From: Novosphingobium sp. MD-1
Lineage (GTDB): Bacteria > Pseudomonadota > Alphaproteobacteria > Sphingomonadales > Sphingomonadaceae
DNA length: 64,000 nucleotides
Reading direction: 5' to 3'
Assembly (NCBI RefSeq): GCF_001014975.1
Contig: NZ_BBXA01000033.1
Location: 248,001-312,000, forward strand
Positions 1 to 7,804 of the stretch are shown here, in pieces. A model generated the notes under the pieces. The model had not been told where the DNA came from. It made no database searches and saw only the letters and a program-made list of their open reading frames with translations. How positions within the stretch are numbered: the first letter of the stretch is position 1; each line of letters opens with the position of its first letter. Position numbers and translations under genes: made by a program.

Positions 1-385
1 GCAGTTCGCCACGGAACCGCTTGCGCCCTTCGAGCAGGTCATCCAGCTCGATCCGGGCTTCATGCCCGGTCCAGTTGGCGAAATCCTTGAGCCGAGTCAG
101 CGGGCGATCGATGCCGGGCGAGCTGACTTCCAGGCGATAGGCGTCCTCGATCAGCACTTCGCCCGCTTCTTCCAGCGCGTCGATGCGATCGGAAATGCGG
201 TGCGACAGCGCCGCGCAGTCCGCGATCACCAGCTGGCCGGTTTCGGGCCGTTCGGCCATGATCTGGAGCGTGTGCTCCTCGTCGCCCACCTCGGTCTTGC
301 CGAACAGGCGCACGCGCACGAGATCGAAACCCAGGGCCTTGGCCTCGGGTTCGACAACCTCGATGATCCGCGCGATATCCGCCAT
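1..385 (-). CDS. rimP: Ribosome maturation factor RimP (3' part outside window)
   Basis: The minus-strand frame beginning with the ATG at 383-385 encodes MADIARIIEVVEPEAKALGF and later SSPGIDRPL, the hallmark RimP motif that closes its N-terminal alpha/beta domain. RimP helps assemble the 30S ribosomal subunit in the cytoplasm. About 128 codons are visible; the family is usually 150-200 residues, so the C-terminal SH3-like domain lies beyond base 1. A GGAG five bases before the ATG supports the start. In related bacteria rimP leads the nusA-infB operon, so those genes would be expected just outside the left edge (inference). Confidence 0.93.
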   Translation of the reverse strand, partial: MADIARIIEVVEPEAKALGFDLVRVRLFGKTEVGDEEHTLQIMAERPETGQLVIADCAALSHRISDRIDALEEAGEVLIEDAYRLEVSSPGIDRPLTRLKDFANWTGHEARIELDDLLEGRKRFRGEL

Positions 386-793
386 GCAAACTCCAAGCGC
401 CGATGATGCGGCAAAACCCCGGAAACGGGAAAGGCCGATCGTGCCGGCCCCTTCCGGCGCCAGCCCTGACCTTGCCTTCACAATGTCGGGATGAAGCGCA
501 GATAGGCCCGAGCGCACGATTTTGCAAGCCCAAACCGAACGGTAAAACGCGAACGGAGCACGAACCGCGATTACCCATCAGGCAAATGCCATAGATTGGG
601 AATTTTTACCGAATTTCAGGAATGAACATCCGGTGAATAGGCCGCCTCTTGTCAGTAAACGGCGGATTTGAGCCATTCTTCGGGTTTGGCACGCCTTCTG
701 CAATGGAGTTGGCATCGACGGAACACACGCTTCGTCAGCCTATTCAAACCCGGACATTCAAACCCGGACATTCAAACCCGAAAGGACCCGACC
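386..793. other. Intergenic region with divergent promoters
   Basis: About 400 bases separate divergently transcribed rimP and the small ORF at 794. I see no convincing gene in it: the open frames on either strand are continuations of frames antisense to rimP. It should hold both promoters. The only clear structure is the short tandem repeat at 741-780. Confidence 0.6.
741..780. repeat. 14-bp tandem repeat, about 2.9 copies
   Basis: The unit CATTCAAACCCGGA is repeated head to tail (741-754, 755-768, and a 12-base partial copy 769-780), ending 13 bases before the ATG at 794. The last copy runs directly into the ribosome binding site AAAGGA. It lies in the presumed 5' leader of the small ORF and PspC gene. 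Confidence 0.9.
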
Positions 794-937
794 ATGATCG
801 CCATTCGCTCGTTCTCGAACCAAATCGCCGCCGCTTTCGCCGCGCTTACCCTTTCGCTGGCGCTGATCAGCGGCACCGTCTCCACGCCGGCCTCGTCGCC
901 GGTCGCTGCCACCACCGTTTCGGGGTACGTCGCATGA
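794..937 (+). CDS. Small secreted or membrane-anchored peptide, 47 aa
   Basis: A short frame with AAAGGA seven bases upstream of its ATG. Residues 12-30 (AAAFAALTLSLALISGT) form one hydrophobic segment, so the product is either a cleaved signal peptide with a ~20-residue tail or a single-span membrane peptide. Its stop overlaps the ATG of the PspC gene as ATGA, indicating translational coupling. I recognise no family. It could also act only as a leader peptide that opens the PspC start. Confidence 0.6.
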   Translation: MIAIRSFSNQIAAAFAALTLSLALISGTVSTPASSPVAATTVSGYVA

Positions 938-1173
938 CCGACCTGCGCTTTGAAGATTCCGCCGTCCGCCCGGTTTCAAGCCGTGCCGCCCGCTCCGGCC
1001 AGTTCCGCCTGAACAAGGCCCGTGGCAAGATCATGGGCGTTTCGGCCGGTATCGCCGACTATTTCGGGATCGATGTCACTCTGGTGCGCATCGCCTGGGT
1101 CGTCGGCACGCTGGTCGGCTTCGGCTCGCTGCTCCTGATCTATCTCGCCATCGGCCTGATCGCGGATTCCTGA
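934..1173 (+). CDS. PspC domain-containing membrane protein, 79 aa
   Basis: The C-terminal half (RLNKARGKIMGVSAGIADYF followed by a hydrophobic span ending LLLIYLAIGLIA) is a PspC domain with the typical GVxAGIAxYFGID signature and one membrane segment. PspC proteins act in envelope-stress responses at the inner membrane; here no other psp gene is nearby. The start is chosen at 934 because it overlaps the upstream stop as ATGA; a longer in-frame extension runs back through non-coding sequence and is rejected. A strong hairpin lies 80 bases downstream. Confidence 0.85.
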   Translation: MTDLRFEDSAVRPVSSRAARSGQFRLNKARGKIMGVSAGIADYFGIDVTLVRIAWVVGTLVGFGSLLLIYLAIGLIADS

Positions 1174-1252
1174 TCGCACATCCGGTTCGCGAAGCCGCAA
1201 CAGCGCCGCGACCTGACGCCCGCCATCCCCCCGAACACCGGCGGCGTCAAAC

Positions 1253-1289
1253 GAGGCTCCTCCCCCCTGCCCCCTAGGGGAGGAGCCTC
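1253..1289. terminator. Bidirectional terminator hairpin between convergent genes
   Basis: GAGGCTCCTCCCC (1253-1265) pairs perfectly with GGGGAGGAGCCTC (1277-1289) around an 11-base loop. It sits between the convergent PspC and queuosine-transporter genes. There is no long T-run, so the efficiency of termination is uncertain. Confidence 0.7.
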
Positions 1290-1316
1290 ACTACCCCAAT
1301 CAGACCGCGCGCCTTG

Positions 1317-2129
1317 TCAGACTGCGTCGGTCTTGGCGAAAGGCGAAAAGTCCGTGTCGGTATCGAACACGTCCACACCTTCGCGCGCCTTGAGCCATCC
1401 CACCACGAAGTAGGTCGCCGGCGTCAGCACCACCTCCCACGCCACTTTCATCGCCCAGTTCGTGACCATCACGGTCAGAACCGCCTGGTGCGACCAGATG
1501 CCGAGAAAGGCGACCGGATAGAAGATCACGCTGTCCACGGCCTGCCCGAACACGGTCGATCCGATCGTGCGCGTCCACAGGTGCTTGCCCTGCGTCCACA
1601 CCTTCATCCGCGCCATCACGAAACTGTTGACGAACTCGCCGGCCCAGAACGCCATGACCGAGGCCGCCACAATCCGCCAGGTGCTGCCGAACACCGATTC
1701 ATAGGTGGTCTGGCAGATCGCCCCGGCGGATTCGCGTGCGACCAGTTCCGCGAACCGCGCGTCCGCGCTGGAGGCGCAGCCCCAGTCCGGCGAAGGCGGC
1801 ATTGCCACCACCACGAAGCTCATAACCGCCATGAACAGCAGCGCGAAGAACCCCATCCACACACAGCGCCGCGCGTTGGCATAGCCATAGACTTCCGTCA
1901 GCACGTCGCCCAGCACGTAGGACACCGGAAAGAACAGGATGCCCGCGCCAAACGTCACGCCACCCAACGTGGCCAGCTTGGCCGCGCCGATCAGGTTCGA
2001 CAGCAGCAGTATGCCGACGAACCCCGCCATCATGTAGTCGAAATAGCGGAAATGCCGGCGCGCGCCCGCGCTGCCGGCAATTCGGGAAAGGGGCGGAGAA
2101 ACGGGCGATGAAGGATGGGGATCGTTCAT
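1317..2129 (-). CDS. yhhQ: Queuosine precursor transporter (VUT/YhhQ family)
   Basis: A 270-residue polytopic membrane protein with the VUT family pattern: LLLSNLIGAAK in the first span, then FPVSYVLGDVLTEVYGY, and the late motif FWAGEFVNSFVMARMK followed by TIGSTVFGQAVDSVIFYP. YhhQ proteins import preQ0/preQ1 for queuosine tRNA modification. The length is slightly above the family norm because of a proline-rich N-terminal tail of ~25 residues and a loop containing two Cys residues (about residues 120-145). AGGGA precedes the ATG. It stands alone, convergent with the PspC gene. No preQ1 riboswitch is visible upstream. Confidence 0.88.
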   Translation of the reverse strand: MNDPHPSSPVSPPLSRIAGSAGARRHFRYFDYMMAGFVGILLLSNLIGAAKLATLGGVTFGAGILFFPVSYVLGDVLTEVYGYANARRCVWMGFFALLFMAVMSFVVVAMPPSPDWGCASSADARFAELVARESAGAICQTTYESVFGSTWRIVAASVMAFWAGEFVNSFVMARMKVWTQGKHLWTRTIGSTVFGQAVDSVIFYPVAFLGIWSHQAVLTVMVTNWAMKVAWEVVLTPATYFVVGWLKAREGVDVFDTDTDFSPFAKTDAV

Positions 2130-2188
2130 GAATCCCTGCTATCGCGATTTGCACACGGCGCAAAGCCGCCTTATGGGGCTGCTCGCGC

Positions 2189-2265
<77 letters not shown>

Positions 2266-2295
2266 ATTTTTCAATAACTTGGTCGACTGTGCGCG

Positions 2296-3102
2296 TCAGT
2301 AGACGCTGCCCTTCCCCGAACCCGCCGCGCCGGCATCCTGCCCCGCCGGGCCGGCGAAGCGCCGCGCCAGCGCTTCTGCGCCGCGTGCCAGGATGGTCAC
2401 GTCGGTTCCCACCGCCACGAAGCTTGCACCGAGTTCCAGGTAGCGCCGCGCCAGTGCCTCGTCGGCGATCAGCATGCCCACGGGCTTTCCGGCGGCGCGC
2501 ACCGCCGCGATGCCGCTTTCAATCGCGGCCTGCACCGCGGGGTGCCCCGGATTACCGAGGTGCCCCATGTCGGCCGCGAGATCGGACGGGCCGATGAACA
2601 CGCCGTCCACGCCCGGCACCGCCGCAATCTCGGCAATCGCGGCTAGCGCGGCACGCGTTTCCACCTGCACCAGCAGGCAGATGTCGTCCGCGGCCCGTTC
2701 GAGATAGCCGGCTGTGCGGTTCCACCGGCTCGCGCGGCCGATCGCCGAGCCGACTCCCCGGAAACCCTGCGGCGGATAGCGCGTAGCCGCCACCATGTGC
2801 GCCGCCGCTTCCGCGCTATCGACCATCGGGATCAGCAGCGATCGCGCCCCGATGTCGAGGTATTGCTTCACCAGCACCGCATCACCGATCGGCAGGCGCA
2901 CCACCGGCTCCACCGGATAGGCTGCCGCGGCCTGCAACTGCGCCAGCACCAGCGGTATGGTGTTGGGGGCATGTTCGGCATCGATCAGCAGCCAGTCGAA
3001 CCCCGCCCCGGCGCAGATTTCGCACGTGTAGGGTGAGGCGAGCGCCTGCCACAATCCGATCCGGGCAACGCCATCGGCAATGGCCTGCTTGAAGGCGTTC
3101 AT
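2296..3102 (-). CDS. HpaI/HpcH-family pyruvate-dependent aldolase
   Basis: A 268-residue class II aldolase of the HpaI family, which splits 4-hydroxy-2-oxo acids into pyruvate and an aldehyde using a divalent metal. Visible active-site elements are LIDAEHAPNT (the catalytic His), VVRLPIGD (substrate-binding Arg), LVQVETRAAL (metal-binding Glu) and VFIGPSDLAADMG (metal-binding Asp). The ATG at 3102 follows GGAGGAA; an upstream extension of the frame has no such signal. It is the last gene of the leftward operon, 25 bases after the hydratase, so it probably carries out the final carbon-carbon cleavage. The true substrate may differ from the homoprotocatechuate intermediate handled by classical HpaI. 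Confidence 0.88.
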   Translation of the reverse strand: MNAFKQAIADGVARIGLWQALASPYTCEICAGAGFDWLLIDAEHAPNTIPLVLAQLQAAAAYPVEPVVRLPIGDAVLVKQYLDIGARSLLIPMVDSAEAAAHMVAATRYPPQGFRGVGSAIGRASRWNRTAGYLERAADDICLLVQVETRAALAAIAEIAAVPGVDGVFIGPSDLAADMGHLGNPGHPAVQAAIESGIAAVRAAGKPVGMLIADEALARRYLELGASFVAVGTDVTILARGAEALARRFAGPAGQDAGAAGSGKGSVY

Positions 3103-3127
3103 CGCATCGTTCCTCCGTTGGCGGACA

Positions 3128-3976
3128 TCACAAAAAACGGCATTCGACCGTGCCCCAAGGGCCGAAATCGGCGCGTATCCGGCTGCCGCTCGGCGCTTCG
3201 ACCGGGCGGATAAACGAGCCCGACAGCACGATCTGGCCGCGTTCGATGCGCTGGCCATAAGCGCCCAGCCGCTGCGCCAGCCATGCCATCGAGATCAGCG
3301 GATCGCCCAGCACGCCCGCGCCAAGCCCGGTTTCCTCCACCTCGCCATTGCGCGAAACCACCGCGCCGACCCGGCCAAGATCGATGCCCGCAAGATCGCG
3401 CACCGGTTGGCCCAGCACCACGCCGCCGTTCGCGGCATTGTCCGAAATCGTATCGAACACGGTGCGCAGCCGGCCCGAAACCGGGTCCTGGCGGAAGATG
3501 CGCGTATCGAGGATTTCCAGCGCCGGCGCGACATAGTCGGTCGCCGCCAGGATCTCCGCCGGCGTGGCGTCCGGCGCCACGTCCTTCTTCATCACGAAGG
3601 CGATTTCCGCCTCGACGCGGGGCTGGATGAATCGATCCCCGGCAATCTCCGCCCCGTTCGCGAACGCCATGCTGTGCAACAGCACGCCCGAATCCGGAAT
3701 ATCGATGGAAAGTGCGGCCTGCATCGCCTTCGACGTCAGGCCGATCTTCCAGCCGATCACCGGATCGCCCGCCGCCACTTTCGCGGCCACCCACGCAGCC
3801 TGGATCGCATAGGCATCGTCCATGGTCATCGCCGGGTGCGCATCGGTCAGCAGGCGGATTTGCGTGCGCGTGCGCTCCGCCTTGTCCAGTGCCCGTGCCG
3901 CCGCCAGCAAGGCGTCATCCGCCAGGGTGACGCCCGCTGTTCCGCCCGGGTTAGAAATCGCCGGGGCCAAGGTCAC
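3128..3976 (-). CDS. 2-oxo-hept-3-ene-1,7-dioate hydratase-like (HpaH/MhpD family)
   Basis: This 282-residue protein matches the fumarylacetoacetase-fold hydratases: VIGWKIGLTSKAMQ, then the metal-site motif RVEAEIAFVMKKD, VAPALEILDTRI and the late LSGSFIRPVEAPSGSRI. Such enzymes add water to 2-oxo-enoates produced by ring opening, generating the substrate of an HpaI aldolase, encoded next. The start is a GTG overlapping the stop of the dioxygenase gene as GTGA, so the two are translationally coupled. HpaH itself is near 267 residues; the first ~25 residues here look like a non-conserved extension. Confidence 0.88.
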   Translation of the reverse strand: MTLAPAISNPGGTAGVTLADDALLAAARALDKAERTRTQIRLLTDAHPAMTMDDAYAIQAAWVAAKVAAGDPVIGWKIGLTSKAMQAALSIDIPDSGVLLHSMAFANGAEIAGDRFIQPRVEAEIAFVMKKDVAPDATPAEILAATDYVAPALEILDTRIFRQDPVSGRLRTVFDTISDNAANGGVVLGQPVRDLAGIDLGRVGAVVSRNGEVEETGLGAGVLGDPLISMAWLAQRLGAYGQRIERGQIVLSGSFIRPVEAPSGSRIRADFGPWGTVECRFL

Positions 3977-5088
3977 GCGGCCGACTTGCGGTTCGTGTCG
4001 AAGCCCATCTGCGCGCCCAGCAGCGCGGGCGGCTCCTTAAGGTTCTCCTGCCACAGCAGCGATTCCATCGCGATCGTCAGCGGCTGGTTCTGGATCGTCA
4101 GTTCATAGACGTAATCGTCATACGACGCATGGTTGTGCACTGCCCAGCCCGGCGCCGACAGCATGAGATCGCCCGCCTTCCATTCATAGACGTTGCCCGC
4201 CACGGTGCTGCGGCCGGTGCCATGGAAATAATAGTTGATCGATTCCGAAACGTGCCGGTGCGGGCGGTCCACAATCTTGGGCGGACGAATGGTGATCGTG
4301 GCGAAGAAGTTCGGGGTAGTGCCGTTGGTACGGCCGGTCATCGGATTGTAGAGCAGGTAGAGACGGCGGCCGATGTACTCCTGCCCCAGATCCTGCAGCT
4401 TCTTCAGTTCCGCCTCGACCTTTTCCCACGGCCAGTGCAGCGCGTTGGATTCCACCGTCGGCGGATTGATCAGCTTTTCGTAGGGCATCAGCATCGCGCC
4501 GTCGTCACCGATCGTGAAGGTGCCATAAGGGCTGTTGCGGCGCGGATTGATCGCGTCCTCCTCCTCGTGCGGCACGGCGGCCAGCAGCGGCGGATTGTCC
4601 TCCCAGTGGTGAACCTGCATGAATTGCAGCAGCGGGACGTTGGTATAGGTCAGGAACACCTGAAGATCGGTCCCGGTGTTCTCGCGCCAGTAGGGGACGA
4701 ACGACGGCGTGTTGTACACGTCGTACTTGCGGAACGGGATACGGCGGTCGCCGATCACGGCCACGCCCTCACCCCGGATGCAGAAATTGACCTCGGTGGC
4801 GTTGTGGCGGAACGCCTGCGTGCGCTCGCCCGGCTTCAGCACGTTCAGCGAAACCTGTACCGAGGTCGCCAGGCCCGGCGTGGCCGGATTGGCGCGCGGA
4901 TGCACGATCAGCGAACTGCGGCGCCCGTTCTCGGGTCGGTCGATCGACGCCAGCCGCTCGATCTCGGCGTCGATCTGTTCCTTGGTGATGATCGCCGGTG
5001 CCCAGGGATCGTTGAGCGGATAATACTGGCCGCTGACGTCGACGAACTTTCCGACGGTGTCCTCGAAATTGGTGCGCAGATCGTTCAT
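3973..5088 (-). CDS. Bicupin ring-cleavage dioxygenase-like (gentisate/salicylate dioxygenase family)
   Basis: A 371-residue bicupin. The C-terminal cupin has a complete metal motif, DRPHRHVSESINYYFHGTG (His277, His279, Glu282) with WAVHNH (His318, His320). The N-terminal cupin at about residue 94 reads FRHNATEVNF, keeping one His where gentisate dioxygenases have HxH. The length fits gentisate, salicylate and 1-hydroxy-2-naphthoate dioxygenases, which open the ring next to a carboxylate. AAGGAGAG precedes the ATG. With HpaH-type and HpaI-type enzymes downstream it probably performs oxidative ring opening, but the shifted metal site leaves substrate and even activity uncertain. Confidence 0.75.
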   Translation of the reverse strand: MNDLRTNFEDTVGKFVDVSGQYYPLNDPWAPAIITKEQIDAEIERLASIDRPENGRRSSLIVHPRANPATPGLATSVQVSLNVLKPGERTQAFRHNATEVNFCIRGEGVAVIGDRRIPFRKYDVYNTPSFVPYWRENTGTDLQVFLTYTNVPLLQFMQVHHWEDNPPLLAAVPHEEEDAINPRRNSPYGTFTIGDDGAMLMPYEKLINPPTVESNALHWPWEKVEAELKKLQDLGQEYIGRRLYLLYNPMTGRTNGTTPNFFATITIRPPKIVDRPHRHVSESINYYFHGTGRSTVAGNVYEWKAGDLMLSAPGWAVHNHASYDDYVYELTIQNQPLTIAMESLLWQENLKEPPALLGAQMGFDTNRKSAA

Positions 5089-5118
5089 GGCGCTCTCCTT
5101 GTTGCAAACAGGGTAAAA

Positions 5119-6108
5119 TCAGGCGGTCAGGCGCGGCGCCTGACGTTTGACCTCCGGCAGCGGACGGCCGAGACCGGCGGCGCGCGCGCGCTTCAGTACG
5201 GCAATGCCCAGCGAGAGATCGGAAATGCCCATGCCCATGGCCTTGAACACGGTCAGGTCCGCGTCGGCCGGGCGGGTGGTGCCGGCGGCGACCAGCGCGC
5301 TCAGCGGCTGCAACCGCGCCCATGCGCCTTCGTCATCGCCCAAGGCCTCAATGAACTCACGGCTCAGCTTGCGGACCTGCGGCACACTGTCGGCGGCCAG
5401 GACTCCGGCCCGCTCCAGCAGCGCCGGTTCGAACTCGGCCCGCTCCGGCGTGATCGCGCCAACGGCATTGATGTGAACGCCACGCGGCAAGGCATCGCGC
5501 GTGAGGAAAGGCGTGCGGGCGCGGGTCGCCAGCGTGACCACGTCCGCCCCGTCCAGCGCCTCGTCCAGCGTGGCCGTCGCGATCGCCTCGATCCGCAGGG
5601 TCTCCTCGATCCGCGCGGCCAGCGCCTCGCGGTTGGCGGCCGTCGGGCTCCACACGGTCACGCGGTCCAGCGGCCGCACCGCGGCCACGGCAGCCACCTG
5701 GGCCAGGCTCTGCTTGCCCGCGCCCACAATCGCCATGCGCCGGGCATCGGCCCGCGCCATCACGTCCGCGCCCAGTCCGCTGATGCCGCCGGTGCGCATC
5801 TGCCCCAAGGCGAAAGCCTCGATGATCGCCAGCACCGCGCCATCCTGCGCATCGATCAGGATCAGCAGCGGCATGGCCCCGCCGGCGGTATGCGCCCAGG
5901 TCTTGGTGCCCACCACGCCCCAGCCCTCGAACACCGCGCCGATGGCGTGCAATGTGGAACCGTTGTCCCAGGTGGCGTGAGTCTTGACCATGTTGGCGGC
6001 GCGGCCGGCCGCCTCCTCGCGCAACCCGTCGCGCAGCGCGTCGATCGCTTCGGGCAGCGACATCAGCGAAACAACGTCCGCTTCGGAAATCCACAGCCCG
6101 CAGCTCAT
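5119..6108 (-). CDS. Ornithine cyclodeaminase / mu-crystallin family protein
   Basis: A 329-residue NAD(P)-binding protein of the ornithine cyclodeaminase family. Seen are KTHATWDNGS and TKTWAHTAGGAMPL in the substrate domain, ALGQMRTGGISGLGADVMAR, the Rossmann motif MAIVGAGKQSLAQ, and HINAVGAITPERAEF near the end. Family members act as cyclodeaminases, ketimine reductases or alanine/amino-acid dehydrogenases. In this operon it may oxidise or reduce an imine or amino intermediate, which hints at a nitrogen-containing substrate (inference). It overlaps the upstream gene as ATGA, with 30 bases to the dioxygenase gene. Confidence 0.85.
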   Translation of the reverse strand: MSCGLWISEADVVSLMSLPEAIDALRDGLREEAAGRAANMVKTHATWDNGSTLHAIGAVFEGWGVVGTKTWAHTAGGAMPLLILIDAQDGAVLAIIEAFALGQMRTGGISGLGADVMARADARRMAIVGAGKQSLAQVAAVAAVRPLDRVTVWSPTAANREALAARIEETLRIEAIATATLDEALDGADVVTLATRARTPFLTRDALPRGVHINAVGAITPERAEFEPALLERAGVLAADSVPQVRKLSREFIEALGDDEGAWARLQPLSALVAAGTTRPADADLTVFKAMGMGISDLSLGIAVLKRARAAGLGRPLPEVKRQAPRLTA

Positions 6109-6662
6109 GCCGGCTGCTCCTCGAAGATCGAGGGAACGGGCGGGGCAAGTTCCAGCCCGTTCACGATCAGAGCGTGGGTGATGTAGCGGCCGACAAGGAA
6201 CATCACCGCGATCGTGGCATCCGCGCCGATCCGGTCGATCGCCGCCTCGATTTCCGGTCGCACGCCCTTGCCCCGGCGCTCAACCATCGCGATCACCAGT
6301 CGCTGCACCGCGCGTTCGGCGTCCGACATCTCTGGCGCGCTGTCGGGCGAAACCTGCTCCACCGCGGCGACCCATGCTTCGCCAAAACCCAGCTTGCGCG
6401 AAAGCCGCTCGTGCTGGTGCAGTTCATAGCGGTTGCCCATCAGCGTCGCCACGGTCAGCGCGCCGGTTTCGGTCAGACGGTCCGGCAGCGCCTTCTTCAG
6501 CGCCTCGGTCATTTCCATGAACGGCGCGAGAATGGCCGGTTGCACGCCCGAACACTTGAAGAATTCGCCAAGGTAGCCAAGCCGCGCGACCCGTGCCTCG
6601 AGGATTTCCTGCAAGCGCGGTGCCAGCGCATCGAACTCCAGCCGCACTATTCTCTCGCTCAT
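6105..6662 (-). CDS. Carboxymuconolactone decarboxylase/AhpD-fold protein
   Basis: About 185 residues with the helical CMD fold: ALTVATLMGNRYELHQHERL SRKLGF and later MFLVGRYITHALIVNGLEL resemble the CMD core repeat. The peroxidatic CxxC of AhpD is absent, so a peroxidase role is unlikely. The ATG at 6662 has GGAGAGA six bases upstream and is preferred over starts further up that cross the promoter. As first gene of the leftward operon it is divergent from the LysR gene. Related proteins decarboxylate gamma-carboxymuconolactone, but many are uncharacterised. Confidence 0.75.
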   Translation of the reverse strand: MSERIVRLEFDALAPRLQEILEARVARLGYLGEFFKCSGVQPAILAPFMEMTEALKKALPDRLTETGALTVATLMGNRYELHQHERLSRKLGFGEAWVAAVEQVSPDSAPEMSDAERAVQRLVIAMVERRGKGVRPEIEAAIDRIGADATIAVMFLVGRYITHALIVNGLELAPPVPSIFEEQPA

Positions 6663-6741
6663 CCGCTCTCTCCGCATTGGTCGCGGAGGCTTCATCGCTT
6701 CTTGCCGCTTAGATCGGAAATACATTATGGGATCATTGGCA

Positions 6742-6756
6742 ATACCAAAGGGGTAT
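6742..6756. promoter_or_regulatory. Candidate LysR-type operator ATAC-N7-GTAT
   Basis: ATAC (6742-6745), seven bases, GTAT (6753-6756) matches the BenM/CatM-class LysR recognition pattern exactly. It ends three bases before the LysR ATG and overlaps its GGGG ribosome binding site, and it lies about 80 bases from the start of the divergent operon. This placement suits autorepression plus activation of the leftward genes. Confidence 0.55.
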
Positions 6757-6759
6757 CAC

Positions 6760-7674
6760 ATGGACCTGCGGCAACTGCGCTACCTGATCGCCTTGGCGGA
6801 AGAGCTGAACTTCACGCGCGCGGCGGCGCGCTGCAACGTGTCGCAGCCGCCGTTCAGCCGCGCCATCCGCGATCTGGAAACGGATATCGGCGCGCGGCTG
6901 TTCGATCGCGACAAGCATCGCGTGGCGCTGACGCCGGCCGGCGCCAGCATGGTAGAGGACGCGCGGCGATCGCTGGCGATGATCGAGGAAGGCCGGCATC
7001 GGGCGCAACGCACCGCCGCCGGCTATAGCGGCACGCTCACGTTCGGCTTCGGCGGCTCCACCGTCTATTCGCTGCTGCCTTCGCTCGTCGCCGGCTTCCG
7101 CAGGATCGCGCCCGACGTGCTGATCGGCTTCCGCGCCATGCCCGTGCTCAACCAGATCGAGGCCCTGCGCGAAGGCGTGATCGACATCGGTATCCTGCGT
7201 CTGCCGGTGTTCGACGAGATGATCGCCACCCGCTTCGTCTATGCCGAACCGCTGATCGTGGCGTTGCCTGCTGGGCATCCCCTGTTAGCGGATAGCAGCG
7301 CGATCACGATCGGCCAGCTCGCCTCGTCCCCGTTCGTTACATACGAGCCCACGCGCGGCTTCAACTTCCATGCCGACCTGCTGGCGCTGTGCAGCCTCGC
7401 CAGCTTTGCGCCGGACATCGTGCATCAGGCGCCCACGACCGAGGCCGTCGTGGGCATCGTGGCCTGCGGCGAAGGCGTGGCGATCCTGCCCGCTTCGGCC
7501 GAACGGCTGCGGATGCGGGGAGTCTCGTTTCGCCCGCTCAACCTGGGCAGCGCGCCGGAAGCGCTCGGCTCGGTCCGGTTCGGGCTCGCGTGGCGGCGCG
7601 GCATGGAAACGCCGATAATCCGGCGCTTTCTGGAGCACGTGGAAAGCGATCCGGCCCTGCCCTTGGCGGGATAG
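6760..7674 (+). CDS. LysR-family transcriptional regulator
   Basis: A 304-residue LysR protein. The N-terminal winged helix reads MDLRQLRYLIALAEELNF TRAAARCNVSQPPFSRAIRDLE, followed by a periplasmic-binding-protein-like effector domain from about residue 90. The ATG at 6760 is chosen because the canonical LysR N-terminus begins there. It is divergent from the CMD/OCD/dioxygenase/hydratase/aldolase operon, so it probably senses the substrate or a ring-cleavage product of that pathway. The intergenic region contains an ATAC-N7-GTAT site overlapping its own leader. Confidence 0.93.
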   Translation: MDLRQLRYLIALAEELNFTRAAARCNVSQPPFSRAIRDLETDIGARLFDRDKHRVALTPAGASMVEDARRSLAMIEEGRHRAQRTAAGYSGTLTFGFGGSTVYSLLPSLVAGFRRIAPDVLIGFRAMPVLNQIEALREGVIDIGILRLPVFDEMIATRFVYAEPLIVALPAGHPLLADSSAITIGQLASSPFVTYEPTRGFNFHADLLALCSLASFAPDIVHQAPTTEAVVGIVACGEGVAILPASAERLRMRGVSFRPLNLGSAPEALGSVRFGLAWRRGMETPIIRRFLEHVESDPALPLAG

Positions 7675-7723
7675 TCGATGCCGCACTTGCTCTTGTGCGG
7701 ACAGAACCCTCTCCAGAGCACTT

Positions 7724-7741
7724 TACTTTTATATAAATGTA
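7724..7741. promoter_or_regulatory. MarR-type operator candidate, copy A
   Basis: TACTTTTATATAAATGTA is an 18-bp inverted repeat with one mismatched pair. It is one of five related sites in this island, all upstream of genes flanking the MarR gene. It lies about 65 bases upstream of the SDR start at 7805. Confidence 0.65.
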
Positions 7742-7804
7742 TAATATCGAGCCCGATACGCTTGCATAACACCAATCACAATGAACCGGAGGATGGACAG
7801 GACA

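Noticed and set aside
649..933. Longer N-terminal extension of the PspC protein in the same frame
   Set aside because: It would cross the tandem repeat and the coupled small ORF, and the ATGA overlap at 934 is a better start.
2130..2188. preQ1 riboswitch ahead of the queuosine-precursor transporter
   Set aside because: The short leader shows no preQ1 aptamer-like hairpin with an A-rich tail.
4129..6186. A 685-codon open frame on the plus strand opposite the dioxygenase and cyclodeaminase genes
   Set aside because: Composition (Arg/His/Gln-rich, no motifs) and complete overlap with well-supported minus-strand genes mark it as a shadow frame.
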